Assembly (NCBI GenBank): GCA_000727475.1
Contig: KL647288.1
Location: forward strand, 7,591,414-7,655,413
DNA length: 64,000 nucleotides
Origin: Sarcocystis neurona
Lineage: Eukaryota; Apicomplexa; Conoidasida; Eucoccidiorida; Sarcocystidae
Direction: 5' to 3'
Shown here: positions 38,501 to 46,689 of the stretch, piece by piece
How positions within the stretch are numbered: the first letter of the stretch is position 1
Layout of the letters: the number at the start of each line of letters is the position of its first letter
Notes under the pieces: generated by a model
What the model saw: the letters and a program-made list of their open reading frames with translations, nothing else
Database searches by the model: none
Told to the model about the DNA's origin: nothing
Made by a program: the position numbers and the translations under genes

Positions 38501-41500
38501 AGACGTATCTTCGCACACGTGCTGTCCCTGCGGAGAAGGAATTACCGAGAGTTGACGAAGAGGAAGAGAGGAGTCCTCGCGTAGAGAGGCAAGGCGGCAT
38601 GGTACTGCTCCGGCAGCAACAGCGACAAACAGAAACACCATCTTCCCGTCATCCCTCCGTCACAGCAAGTGCACCAGAAAGAGAAAGAAGAAAACGCTCC
38701 TGTGGCCCGGTGACTCTGCAGGAGCAGCTGCTGCTGCACACGGTGGGCAACTGACGCGCCCTCATTTGCTGCGGAAGGGCAGCAGCGACGGGAGACGGAT
38801 GTGCCGTTGTTACACCGGAGAGCAGCAGCAGATCCCACGGCAGCACGAGGAGAGGAAATGCCGAAGCCAGTGTAACGCGCAGGCGGCGTGCAGAGAGGCG
38901 AGAGATACCGAACAGGCGGGAGAGAACAAAACGAAGAACACGAAAAAGAGACTTCCTCGCAACTGGCTGCAGGAGCGGAACCAGCCGTTGAGAGCCCAAA
39001 CAGCACAGCGACACAAACGAAGGACGGAAAAGGCAAGGCAAGAAAAGATGAGGAGAAGAAGAGAAAGGAGCAAAGAGCCAAGAACGCGAAGAGGACCAAA
39101 TGGGAAGAAGACAAGAAGGGAGAAACGCCGGAACGAAGAGGAAGATGAAGAAGAAGAAACGGAAAAGGGAGGAAAAGGCAGAAGACGCCATACCTGTAAT
39201 GACGTTGGTGTTGCTACCGGGGACCCAAGTGAGTTTCCTGTGATTGAGAAAGTCGCGAAGTTCTACTTTGATGATTTTCCCCACGCTTCCGTGGAAAGGA
39301 TTTCTGCGAACTCTCTTACTCATTTGACTCGCACGTGTCTCCCCTCCACAGACAGCCCTGCCAGGCTCCGCAGCTGCGTCTCCGGGGACAGTACTGCGCC
39401 GCTGAGCTTCGCTGTCCCCGGCACGGCTCCCTCCGCCCACGCAGTCCTCCGCGCTACTGCAGCTGCTGCTGCTGGCAGGGCCGATACTCCGGCCAAAACC
39501 GACTTCTCGACCAGCCCTGCTGCTCCTCTCCTTTCTGCCGGCGCTCCCACGACTACTACTATTACTACTTTCAGAGTTGGAGGCAGACACCCTGCCACTG
39601 CTAGGCGTATTAAGACCAAGCCTGTTCGAACTGCATGCGTCGCCCTGGCAGGGAGGGTTCGTCGAAGTGGCGATTGGACCTCCTTCGTCCTTCTTGTCAG
39701 CACCAGACTCACTCCACGAGAACGCAGGCTTCTCGAGAGCCTCCTCGTGACCTGCGGCAGGCTCAGTACTGCCAAGATCGGCACTGCTACTTTCACTACG
39801 GTTGCTGACGCTGCTGCTGCTCGTCGTCACTCTCTCCTGTCCAGCAACAGCAACGCAGCCTGTGTTGCTCTTGCCGCTGACGCTGCAAAGAAAAGGAGCG
39901 TTGCTACCGTCACACCAGCTCTTCGTCAGTTCAACACCATCACGACGGTTACTATGACGACCAACACCAGCTGCAGGGCTCTTGCAGCTGCCCTTCCTCT
40001 CGCTGCTGCTGCTGTTGCTGCTGCTGCTGTCGCTGCAGCTGTTCGAATGACTAGGCGAAGGCGTTCTACTACGAATGACTTGCGACACGTTGGCAGGGGG
40101 AAAGCTACTGGAACTGCTGCTGCGCGTGTTGCTGCAAGGAGCAGGAGGCGCCGCGGCAGCCGGAGAGACTGCAGAAACAGCAGCAGGAGGGACGAAGCGT
40201 GCGGAGCGTCGCACACCAGCCACTACAGCAGGGCGGGAAGGGGATGCAGAACGCTGCGCAGCAGATATGGAAGAAACGTCGTTTTGTGCGGGAAAAGTGC
40301 GACGAGGAGAAGCAGCAGCAGATCCACCATCAGCGGCGGGAAGGGAGGGAACAGCAGCAGGAGTGACAGCGGCTTCTGCAGCAGCAACGCGAGTAGAGAG
40401 CGTCTCGGCTGCAACTGGAGAAGCAACGGCGCGGCTCGCAGTTGCCGCAGCAGCAGAAGCATCCGCAACTTCATACGAAGAAGAGGAGATACGCTCTTCT
40501 GCCGGGTGCGCAGTCGACTCCGACGCAGCAGGCAATTTGCTGCATTGGCGCCTCCCCTTGCTGCGTGAGGGAGGAGGAGCAGCAGCAGAGGCAGGAGCAG
40601 CAGACGAGCAAGAAGAAGAAACGGCACCGGCAGAAGCAGGAGCAGCAGACGAATAAGGAGACGCGACAGCAGCAGCAGCAGGCGCAGCAGACAAGCAAGT
40701 CGGAACATCAACAGCAGAAACCACGCGGGGGCAAGGAGAAGGAGAAGCACCGGTAAACAAGACAGAGGGAGGAGATGGTGAACGACACACAAGAGCAGCA
40801 GAGGAGCGAAGAGCGGTCGCATCAGCAACAAAATTTTCATCAACCGCAGCTGAGGTCCCACCATCAGCAGCAGAAGGATGCGAAGATTGACAAGGAGAGG
40901 CCGCAGCGACACCACTTCGCGCTCGCAGCCGTCTACGCCTCTTCGGACGTGGCGGCTCCCCTGCCTTTTCATTGCACGGGGTATTGCCACCGCTGACGTC
41001 TGTTGCTTTATCTTCCTCGGGCGTTGCTCCTTCTGCTGCTCCTGCTTCTCCTCTCGGCGTTTTTGCGCGTGCTGCTGCTCGGGCGGAGAATCGAGCGGCA
41101 TTGTCCGCTGCAGAGTCGTCCGTCACCACCTCCGCTGCTGCGTCCTCTGCCACGCCCATGGCAGCCGCTTCCGCGCCTTCCTGTGAGATGCTTGTCAAAC
41201 CCTCTCTCTTTCTCTTTGCTGCAGGCAGCTGACTGGACGGACGCTGCAGATGCTGCAGCAGCAGAGTTCGCATGCATGTCGATGTTGGTCTGCTGCGGCG
41301 CTGCATTGGCTGCTCCGTTACGTCCGTCTTCACGCGCTCCGCCTGCTGCTCCTCCTCTTCTTGCTGCTTCTGGTCATCCTTCTGGGGAGGCTCTCGTAGA
41401 ATGTAAGGCTCCTGCTGCCTCTCCTCTGGCGGTTCGCGCTGCTTCTCGCGCTTGTGCTGCCGCTGCTGCTCTTGTGGGATGCCTTGTTCTCCCCCCCTCG

Positions 41501-43628
41501 CTTCAAGTGGAGATGCGGAAGCACTGCCACCGCTTTGTATGCTCCATGAGCCACTTCTACGCAGCGGAGCTGTGTTCCTCCCACTGCTGTTGCTGCTGCT
41601 GCTGGCGCTGGGGGCTCTGCTACTGCTGTTGGACCAGGTGCTGCACGCCCAAGAAGAGGCTGCATGCTGCAGCTCGTCTTCAGAAGCGTCGGCAGCAGCC
41701 CCGGCCGGCATTTTCGCAGTCTGAGCAGCAGCAGAAGAAGCGACAGCACTGCCAAAGACACCAGCAGAAGCGCCAACACCACGAGCGCCAAGAGCAGGAG
41801 CAGCAGCAGCAGGACGGGCACCGCGTCGTCGAGTCACTCGCGGAGACGCAGAAGGAGAAGACGTTTCAGATGAGGAACTCAGGACGATAACAGTGGGGTG
41901 GCTCTTCAGCTGCTGCAGCTGGTGCGGCTCTTCATGAGGAGTCGCTCTATTAACAGCACCAGCTGCAGGCGACTGTAGCACCTCTTCTTTACAACCTTCC
42001 TGACGCTTCTGCCTCGGCCTTTTCTCTGTGGAATTTGTCTGCCCCACGGCGCGGCCTGCCATCCCACGGTGCTGCTCACACGCAGCTACAGCAGCAGCGG
42101 CCCGACAACGTGTTGCAGGAACAGACGCACCTGCTACAGCTTCGCCACGTGCTGTATTCGCATCTCCTGCTGCTGCTGCTGCAGCCGCGACAGCAGCCGG
42201 AAAACGCGCAGCAGCCCTTCGCGCAGAAGGCAACTCTTTCGCGCCGCTGCTGCGCCCCAGCTGATTCAAAGAGTCCCCCTTTCCTAACGTTGTTCGATTC
42301 TCAAGAAGCCATGCTGCTTCTTCGGCGTTTCTTGCTGCTGCTGCTGTCGGCACTGCGGCGGTGGCTGCGGCGGTGCCGGACTCCGGAGCGGCTCCTGCCG
42401 TCGCGGCAGGGTGCCCAGCTGACGCTGCTGTAGCCTCTCCGGCCTCATCTTCATCTTCGTCTACTGAGTAAAAGGAAGCGCTGGAAGGAGACGAGACGGA
42501 TACGCATATCGGCAAATCTTCACCGCCGCCTGCAGCAGCAGCAGCAGTGGGTACACGCGACCGCGCAGAATCAGCAGCGGCGTCGCCAGCACCTGAGGTT
42601 CCTTTGTCTGCTGCTGCATCAGTTTCGCTTGGTTCGTTAACGGGAAGCCAGTCGGGGACTACTACTACTGCTGCTGCCTGGCTCTCTCCACCTGCTGCAT
42701 GTCTGCTGCCGTTGCGGCGGCTGCTGGCAGAAAAAACGCTGTCGACGTGGGTTTTGCTGACGGCCTGGCCACTGCTGCGACTGACACTCCTGCGGGGGGC
42801 GCGCCTGCTGCCGCTGGTGCTGCCGCATACTTCTACCGCCTCTCCTGCACTGCTATTAGCGCTGCTGTCTGCATGCGTCTCATTATTCGTGGTCCTCTCC
42901 TTGCGGCAACAGTTCTCAGTGCTACTGCTTCTGCTTCTTTTGTTGCCGCCGCATCTGCTGCTGCTGCTGCCGTGCGCGGAGCCCGTCTTCCTGAACCCAG
43001 CGCTGCTGTTGCTGTTGCTTCCGGTCTCCGGAGAGTCTCCGCTGCTGCTGGTGCTGCCGTCCTGTGGCCTGCGGCTGCAGATGTTATCTGCGTTCCTCCT
43101 GCTGCTCCGGCTGCCATTGCTCCTGCTGCTGCTCTCCGTGAGAGATGACATCATTCCAAGGCCAACGCCGCCGCTGCTTCTGCCGGGCGTGGCACCACCA
43201 GCAGCATCAACATTTCTGCTGCTGCTCCTGCTGGAAGAAGCATTGCTGCTGCTGCTCCTGCTGGAAGAAGCATTGCTGCTGCTGCTGAGAGAAGCCCTGC
43301 TGCTGCTGCTGTTCGAAGAAGCGCTTAGGCCGCTACTGCTGCTGGAAGCGCTGTCGCTGCTGCTGCTGGAAGAGGCGCTGCTGCTGTCCTCCGTACAGCT
43401 GCTATCGGCAGTGCTGTGAGTCCTGTTGCTGGTGGCTGCAGCAATGCTACTCCTGTCTGTGTTGGCGGTACGTAGGACCGTCCTGCTGCCTTCGCCGCTC
43501 GTGGAGCTGCTGCGACTGTTGCTGGGACTGCTGCTGCTGGGACTGCTGCTGCTGGGACTGCTGCTGCTGCTTCTTCGCCAAAGGTTTCTTATCAGCGAAG
43601 GCGTGGTAAAGAAGTTCTGCGGCTTCAT
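17750..43628 (-). CDS. SMC6: SMC6, structural maintenance of chromosomes protein 6 (13-exon gene model)
   Basis: ATPase subunit of the nuclear SMC5/6 complex, which acts in DNA repair and chromosome segregation. I joined 13 exons by splice sites and phase: 43628-39194, 38119-37566, 35777-35198, 34880-34336, 33654-33483, 32241-30353, 28385-28056, 26288-26154, 24145-23999, 21669-21517, 20752-20669, 18798-18668 and 18038-17750. The lengths sum to 9,444 nt, an exact multiple of three, giving 3,147 residues. In order the protein has a low-complexity N-terminal extension, ATPase lobe 1 with Walker A (GRNGSGKS), an SMC6-typical NPVAFLTQEQSK segment, coiled coil, hinge, coiled coil, LIFDH strand, LSGGE signature, Walker B (IHIFDE) and a C-terminal FILTP strand. 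The NPV.LTQ and FDH elements point to SMC6 rather than SMC5 or SMC1-4. Family members are usually about 1,100 residues; the excess is the extension plus homopolymer inserts. The first in-frame ATG is at 43628. The very C-terminus is the least certain part. Confidence 0.93.
18668..18798 (-). CDS. SMC6: SMC6 exon 12: ABC signature and Walker B
   Basis: The acceptor GTTGCTGCAG| leads into ALSGGEKSALQLAFLLGL, the SMC signature motif. HIFDEIDVFMDEQNRVK follows: Walker B with catalytic Glu at about residue 3039, and the D-loop. The only usable donor before an in-frame TGA is AAGAA|GTGAGA, which leaves phase 2. This exon alone identifies an SMC-family ATPase. Confidence 0.93.
18798..20669 (-). other. 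SMC6 intron 11 with CTG tract
   Basis: The intron lies between the LIFDH exon and the LSGGE exon. It carries a (TA)n/(ACAT)n block at 19510-19690 and a dense CTG tract (plus strand) at about 20190-20630. Frames through the tract give Ala/Gln/Glu/Arg strings on the minus strand. Exon joining without this tract restores the exact family sequence, so it is intronic. Confidence 0.8.
20669..20752 (-). CDS. SMC6: SMC6 exon 11: LIFDH strand
   Basis: This 28-codon exon encodes ACLIFDHVGGRLRVDTRD, the strand that reads 'm.FDHk...L.i.v' in SMC6 proteins. The donor is ACGAGA|GTAAGT, a near-consensus site. Exon 12 begins directly with ALSGGEK, so the 'R-ALSGGE' junction of the family is restored exactly across the splice. 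The acceptor GGAAG| at 20753 is plain, so the 5' edge may be a few codons off. Confidence 0.85.
21517..21669 (-). CDS. SMC6: SMC6 exon 10: last helix before lobe 2
   Basis: The acceptor is the end of a CTG run (CTGCTGCTGCTGCAG|GTC) and the donor GACGAC|GTATGA, 51 codons. It encodes VVEERLRSVTAEYELKRG and WDTCRARFHLRQQKYLRGL, the equivalent of the SMC6 helix 'R...y..fRr.l.lR...yF..LL' that precedes the FDH strand. Confidence 0.85.
21669..23999 (-). other. SMC6 intron 9 with two trinucleotide tracts
   Basis: A CAG tract (plus strand) spans about 21670-22380 and ends exactly at the exon 10 acceptor. A CTG tract spans about 23480-23960. Microsatellites (TA)n lie at about 22680-22830 and 23070-23100. 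No exon is needed here by the SMC6 alignment. Confidence 0.75.
23999..24145 (-). CDS. SMC6: SMC6 exon 9: end of coil before lobe 2
   Basis: The exon has 49 codons, ACGTGCAG|ACT to CCGACA|GTAAGC. It encodes QEFPDGIPEAPEKF followed by ADACAAAAAALEREALARRQ. This resembles the 'cP..i....sv..Le.ei..l' region that leads into ATPase lobe 2 of SMC6. Phase 0 at both ends. Confidence 0.82.
26154..26288 (-). CDS. SMC6: SMC6 exon 8: descending coiled coil
   Basis: The exon has 45 codons between TTTTCCCCAG|GAG and CTGAAG|GTAAAC, phase 0 at both ends. It encodes helix (ERKNREALQEGLRQQLQDV, then AAEQHTAEAAAMLK). It lies isolated between microsatellite-filled introns and was found by splice sites and composition rather than ORF length. 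Confidence 0.8.
26431..27085. repeat. 650-bp (CATA)n/(CA)n/(TACA)n microsatellite block
   Basis: Almost uninterrupted tetranucleotide DNA, (CATA)n mixed with CACATA and (CA)n, lies in SMC6 intron 7. It is open in several frames on both strands (Tyr/Ile/His/Thr and Met/Tyr/Val/Cys strings); these are not genes. Confidence 0.95.
28056..28385 (-). CDS. SMC6: SMC6 exon 7: descending coiled coil
   Basis: The exon has 110 codons in phase 0 at both ends. The acceptor is GGTCCTGCTGCAG|CGG, at the end of a CTG run, and the donor GAGCAG|GTGCGC. It encodes near-perfect heptads (RLLEEDARLAEVEAAAV and onward, with QQLQQLWLNKVAELRETLQQ split across it). This is the descending arm of the SMC rod. Confidence 0.87.
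29530..30180. repeat. (CTAT)n/(CTGT)n imperfect tetranucleotide block
   Basis: About 650 bases of CTAT, CTGT and CTAC tetranucleotides (GATA-type on the other strand) end with (TA)n near 30076-30100, inside SMC6 intron 6. A 316-codon plus-strand frame crosses it and is rejected as coding. Confidence 0.9.
30353..32241 (-). CDS. SMC6: SMC6 exon 6: end of ascending coil, hinge, start of descending coil
   Basis: This 629-codon exon holds the hinge, the dimerisation domain that pairs with SMC5. The hinge runs about residues 2265-2555: GPVGELLFV, VVASKRDQ, RPPKLIFSDP, HQILRVLVDTSRIEAAAL and FTAGERQFIRCG. These match the order of hinge elements in animal SMC6, including the terminal 'FTadg.q.f.g' segment. 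Ser runs and a Gln/Glu-rich block of about 60 residues are inserted inside the hinge. Coiled coil flanks both sides. The acceptor is GTGAGCAG| at 32242 and the donor CGAAGA|GTAAAA at 30352. Frame and phase fit both neighbours. Confidence 0.9.
33483..33654 (-). CDS. SMC6: SMC6 exon 5: coiled-coil segment
   Basis: This short exon follows the acceptor TTAATCCAG|AAGCAG. It encodes 57 residues of charged, Ala-, Arg- and Glu-rich helix (KQAERARRAA to RRENAK) and ends AAAGT|GTAAGG in phase 1. The phase agrees with both neighbouring exons. It has no family motif of its own; placement rests on splice sites, phase and coiled-coil composition. Confidence 0.75.
34190..34330. repeat. 24-bp minisatellite AGCAGCACAGAGCAGCAGCAGTGG type
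   Basis: Five to six copies of a 24-25 bp CAG-derived unit (AGCAGCACAGAGCAGCAGCAG plus TGG, TGAG, ATGG or TAGA) lie just inside SMC6 intron 4, beginning about 10 bases after the donor. Confidence 0.85.
34336..34880 (-). CDS. SMC6: SMC6 exon 4: first coiled-coil segment
   Basis: The exon starts after CTCACTAG| and is entirely heptad-like, rich in Leu, Gln, Glu and Lys (RAKEELEQLNVRLQ and onward). It forms the ascending coiled-coil arm after lobe 1. A break at about KSGSGSDRK may be a loop in the coil. The donor is GAACAG|GTGTGT at 34335, phase 0. The downstream intron is full of CAG repeats. Confidence 0.88.
35198..35777 (-). CDS. SMC6: SMC6 exon 3: VYGNAITV to NPVAFLTQEQSK
   Basis: The exon opens after GTGTGCAG| in phase 0. 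It contains YGNAITVIRRV, matching the 'YG..I.i.R.i' strand of SMC6, then a Ser/Gly-rich insert. It continues with REKIQRLLLFFNIDLSNPVAFLTQ, split here over the conserved SMC6 'L..FNI...NPV..LTQ..S' segment, and FFTDVT. The exon ends at ACAG|GCAAGA, a GC rather than GT donor. The next exon continues in the correct phase only if this GC donor is used. The upstream edge could shift by a few codons. Confidence 0.87.
37566..38119 (-). CDS. SMC6: SMC6 exon 2: Walker A
   Basis: The acceptor TTCTCCAG|GTCGC joins exon 1 in phase, so the split Gly codon completes GRNGSGKS, the nucleotide-binding P-loop (Lys about residue 1485). It is followed by ALARAVLFCCG, the usual helix after an SMC P-loop. A glycine-rich insert (GGGSTGGGGG) interrupts the lobe straight after this helix. 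The strand TEVRVTFSNF corresponds to the 'aeI.vtl.N' strand of SMC heads. The rest of the exon is a charged, Gln- and Glu-rich insert. The donor is GAAGAA|GTAAGG at 37565, phase 0. Confidence 0.9.
38150..38365. repeat. three imperfect copies of a 65-75 bp CAG-rich unit
   Basis: The unit contains GGAAGCAGCAGCA, ACAGCAACACC, CAGCGCAGCAGCACCAGCAG and CACACACAGG elements in the same order each time. It lies in SMC6 intron 1 just upstream of the Walker A exon acceptor at 38120. Confidence 0.8.
38640..39193 (-). other. SMC6 intron 1: polypyrimidine tract on the sense strand
   Basis: The first 550 bases of the intron are almost pure C/T on the minus strand (G/A on plus, for example 39040-39180). 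ORFs in it on either strand (Phe/Leu/Ser or Glu/Lys/Arg) are artefacts. A similar tract begins just after dimethyltransferase exon b. Confidence 0.75.
39194..43628 (-). CDS. SMC6: SMC6 exon 1: long low-complexity extension and start of ATPase head
   Basis: The exon encodes residues 1-1478 plus one base. It is open for 4.4 kb and rich in Ser, Ala, Arg and Gln, with Ser runs near the start and many Ala blocks. The recognisable head begins only at about residue 1450 (KIIKVELRDFLNHRK) and runs to NVIT, directly before the Walker A loop. The donor is ACAG|GTATGG at 39193. ATG 43628 is the first ATG in the open frame; upstream codons up to 43751 hold no ATG. The extension contains VIVL followed by Ser/Glu at residues 580-583, VVVVPDW at 321-327 and LPICVSV at 372-378, all resembling SUMO-interacting motifs. 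The end of the exon is certain. Whether all of the extension is translated is an inference from the unbroken frame. Confidence 0.8.
43000..43600. repeat. SMC6: CTG minisatellites within SMC6 exon 1
   Basis: Tandem units occur within the coding frame: CTGCTGCTCCTGCTGGAAGAAGCATTG-type 27-mers near 43215-43290 and CTGCTGCTGGGA-type units near 43520-43570. On the sense strand they give Ser/Asn/Ala and Ser/Pro runs near the N-terminus. Confidence 0.8.
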
Positions 43629-44059
43629 CGCAGCACACAACAGCCTCTGCGGAAAGAACGCCTTCGGCCAGCAGCAGCATGACAGGAGCAGCAGTCGAGA
43701 CAGCAGTGGCAGTGGTCGCAGTAGAAACGTCTCCGCACAGGAGCGAGGCAATAGTTTTAGCAGAGCCTACCATAACCCTGACGACGCTCGCAGCTTCTCG
43801 ACAAAAGCGCAGCAGCGACGTGTCAGCAGTAGCGGCCACGTGTCGGCAGCAGCAGCCACGTGTCGGCAGCAGCTGCACCCCCTCCTCGTCATGCCGCGCA
43901 CCAGCAAGAGCAGCAGCAGCCCACACACGGGAGCAGCAGCAGGCAATCGCAGCAGCATCAGCAGCAGCAGTAGAGCACGTGGCAACAACAGCAGCTGCTG
44001 CAGCAGAGTGTAGAGAGTACACTCTAACAGTCCTGCAGTCGCAGCAGCTCCAGGAGACA

Positions 44060-46600
44060 CAGCCGCTTTTCTCAGTGTCCAGATGACACCCTTCTACGTC
44101 GCGCGCAACTCGAGCAGCAGCAACTGTCAGAAAACGGAGACCTTTCCACTTCTTCGCACAAGCAGAAAACGTTCGGTTCCTGATCTCCCTGTCATCTCGC
44201 GTACAGGGAACATGGGTGCACAGAGATATAATCTGTGTGTAGAGCTACGTATAAGTTATACACCTACCCAAATGCACATACAAATGTTTGGAGGTGTCGC
44301 TGCGTATATGTATGAATATAGGTTTATAAAGTATGGAGTAGGGAACTCCCCGGCGAGCGAAGGCACGCTCACACGGCTTGCGGGAATAGGGACTGCAAGA
44401 CCGGCGCCGAAGATCGCGCGCACGAGGAAATTTGGACCGCGACAGACATACACGCGGTAGGGCCGACGAAGAAACAGGAAAGGACGCCTCACGCTTTTCC
44501 ACAAGGACGACAAAAAAGAAGTCAGGGTGCTCCCACTCTGGAACTTTGAAATAGGATATCTGTCGGGGTAGCGTAAAATGCGAGCTAACAACGGCAGGTC
44601 GCAGGAGCGACACTTCAAACTAACTTGTCTGCTACAGAGCTAAAGACGGAAAAGGCAGCGCAGCTCTTTATTCTGTCTTTGGACTGCTCCTCGCGGCACA
44701 CTACGAGGTAAACGGAATTCGGCGGGAATGCTAGCTCTTCTGCCTTTGCTCTCTTCTTCTCTCTCTTGTTTCTTCCCCTCCAGACAGGTATTTTCGTACT
44801 GCAGTTCTGTGTTTCCCCGTACACGTGTATACCAGGAAGTCCTCACACTTGGGATTGCCACCAAATATTCTCTTCTCTATCCCCTTATTATTTCTGCTGC
44901 CGACTTCTGACCAACGGAGCATCCTCTTTTCCTGTGTAGTGGCCACATTGTTGTCTTGTGACTCCCACCGCTGGTGCTTCTGCTACGGCGTGCGATAAAA
45001 GTGCCGCCGCTGCTCTCGCCTGCTGCTGCTGCTCCAGGAGGTGCTTCGTTCAAATGAAGCAAACAAAAAAAATTAGCGCGCCATGCTCTTCTCTTTATGG
45101 CGCCGTAGACGACGGTGCCAGCCACATGCAGGAACACCCTCCTGGTAGAGGCTGCTTCGCTCTACGAGTTCTCACGTGGAAAGACGCATCTTTGCGAAAA
45201 CGCACGAAGACCGTAGCTGCGCGCGTAGATGCACAGGAACTGCATTTAGGTATCCACATGCTCGATCTAGAGAAAAGACCGTTTCTTCTCGCATGCACCT
45301 CTCCCTTCTCTTCGTCTCCAAGTAGCACCGGCTGGCATCTGTGCCGCAGCTCAGCTCGCATGTGCCCCCCTGGCGGGTTCCCGAGAACGGAGAGCTACAA
45401 ATGAAGTTACGAAAGGACGGCTGGTCATAGAAGGGAGGAGAGGCCTAACGTCGCGGATAAGCTGCGGAAGTAGATTTACAAGGGACACCATCTGCGCTGA
45501 GATTTCTGGCACGCGAAGAGTGTGCCTTCCCAATTACAAAACCCTCTGGGAACTACAGGAAGAACACACGCCGTACAGATACTTGCATATCTGTTAAAGT
45601 ACCGCAGTGCGACGCTTCTACATGTGTGAGCGGGTCAGGAAAATATAAATCGTGGGAACCGTTAATGGATTGTGGACGGGAACTACATTTTTGCAGTAGA
45701 AATCCTTCGACCGTGCGACGCACAGTGCGCCGGAGATGTCTGCGACTCCACCCGGTGCAGGGGGTCGAGCAGAGCTGCGGCTAGCCAGCGGGCTCCAAGT
45801 ACAGGGGGTAGCACTAGTACGAAAGATAAAATCCTTCTAGAAAAGCTTTTCACGTAATTCTTGTTGGTAAACAGGTGTGCGGTAGTACGCACCGGCACCA
45901 CACGGAGCTCTGTTCCTTCACTCATACATACGCAATCAGCGCACTGTCGCGTAGCCAACGGTGTGCCGCCTTTTCGGACCACTTGCGTATCTCTGAATCA
46001 GCGAAGTTGTCTACAAATCAGTGTATGTTCTGTGTCTGTAAGAGACGACGTGACTGCCCCAACAGCGAAAGAAGATACCACGAAAATGCGCAGATGTAGC
46101 ACACGCATTCATGTTGTTTCTTTTGACGTGAGAATATATATATATATATATGTATATATACACCCATGTGGGAGGGTCTTCTCCGCGGCCCCCCGCTGTG
46201 GACTAGTGTCGCCTGAACGAAGAACATTTCAGCTGTAGCACGGTTACTTGCAGCATGTTACACTAATTTACATATCTGCCTGATCTGTAGGGGAGTTCGT
46301 CAATGAGAAGATCCGGACGTATGCGTACTTCAGTGTGGCTAGTCGTATATATATTCACGAATACACAAGGAATCGTCGTCAAAACGCGACGCGACTACGG
46401 GGAACAAATGTGGCTGCGGCACGACATCACCAAGTTGTTTTGCATACATATGTATACGGATATGTAGGAAACGTATGGCCGCCCGCCACTGAAGTGGTAA
46501 ATTACTGCAGTGGAAGTCGACAATGGGGAAGTGCCGCGTGCGGTGGCAACAGCAGCATTTCAACGGCGAACGGCAGATGGAAACTACACCTGGGATACAC
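44060..46600. other. CAG-poor region with short open frames, no gene assigned
   Basis: Several 70-150-codon frames overlap on both strands (for example plus 44958-45404 and minus 44245-44618). They lack homopolymers, start ATGs and recognisable domains, and both strands are equally plausible. It probably includes the SMC6 promoter (just above 43628). A (TA)n run is at 46136-46152. Confidence 0.4.
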
Positions 46601-46689
46601 ATTCTGTGTGTGTGCATATACGCTAGTGCTTCTATCTTGATGGTTACACACGAACCGCATCCCTTTACATATATATATATATATATATA

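Noticed and set aside
38766..40568. 600-codon plus-strand ORF
   Set aside because: It lies antisense to SMC6 exon 1 and intron 1. Its sequence is Arg/Thr/Ser-rich translation of repeat DNA with no motif, whereas the minus frame leads directly into the Walker A exon.
42547..43419. 290-codon plus-strand Leu-rich ORF resembling membrane segments
   Set aside because: The Leu runs are CTG repeats read in frame, opposite the SMC6 coding frame. The hydrophobicity is an artefact.
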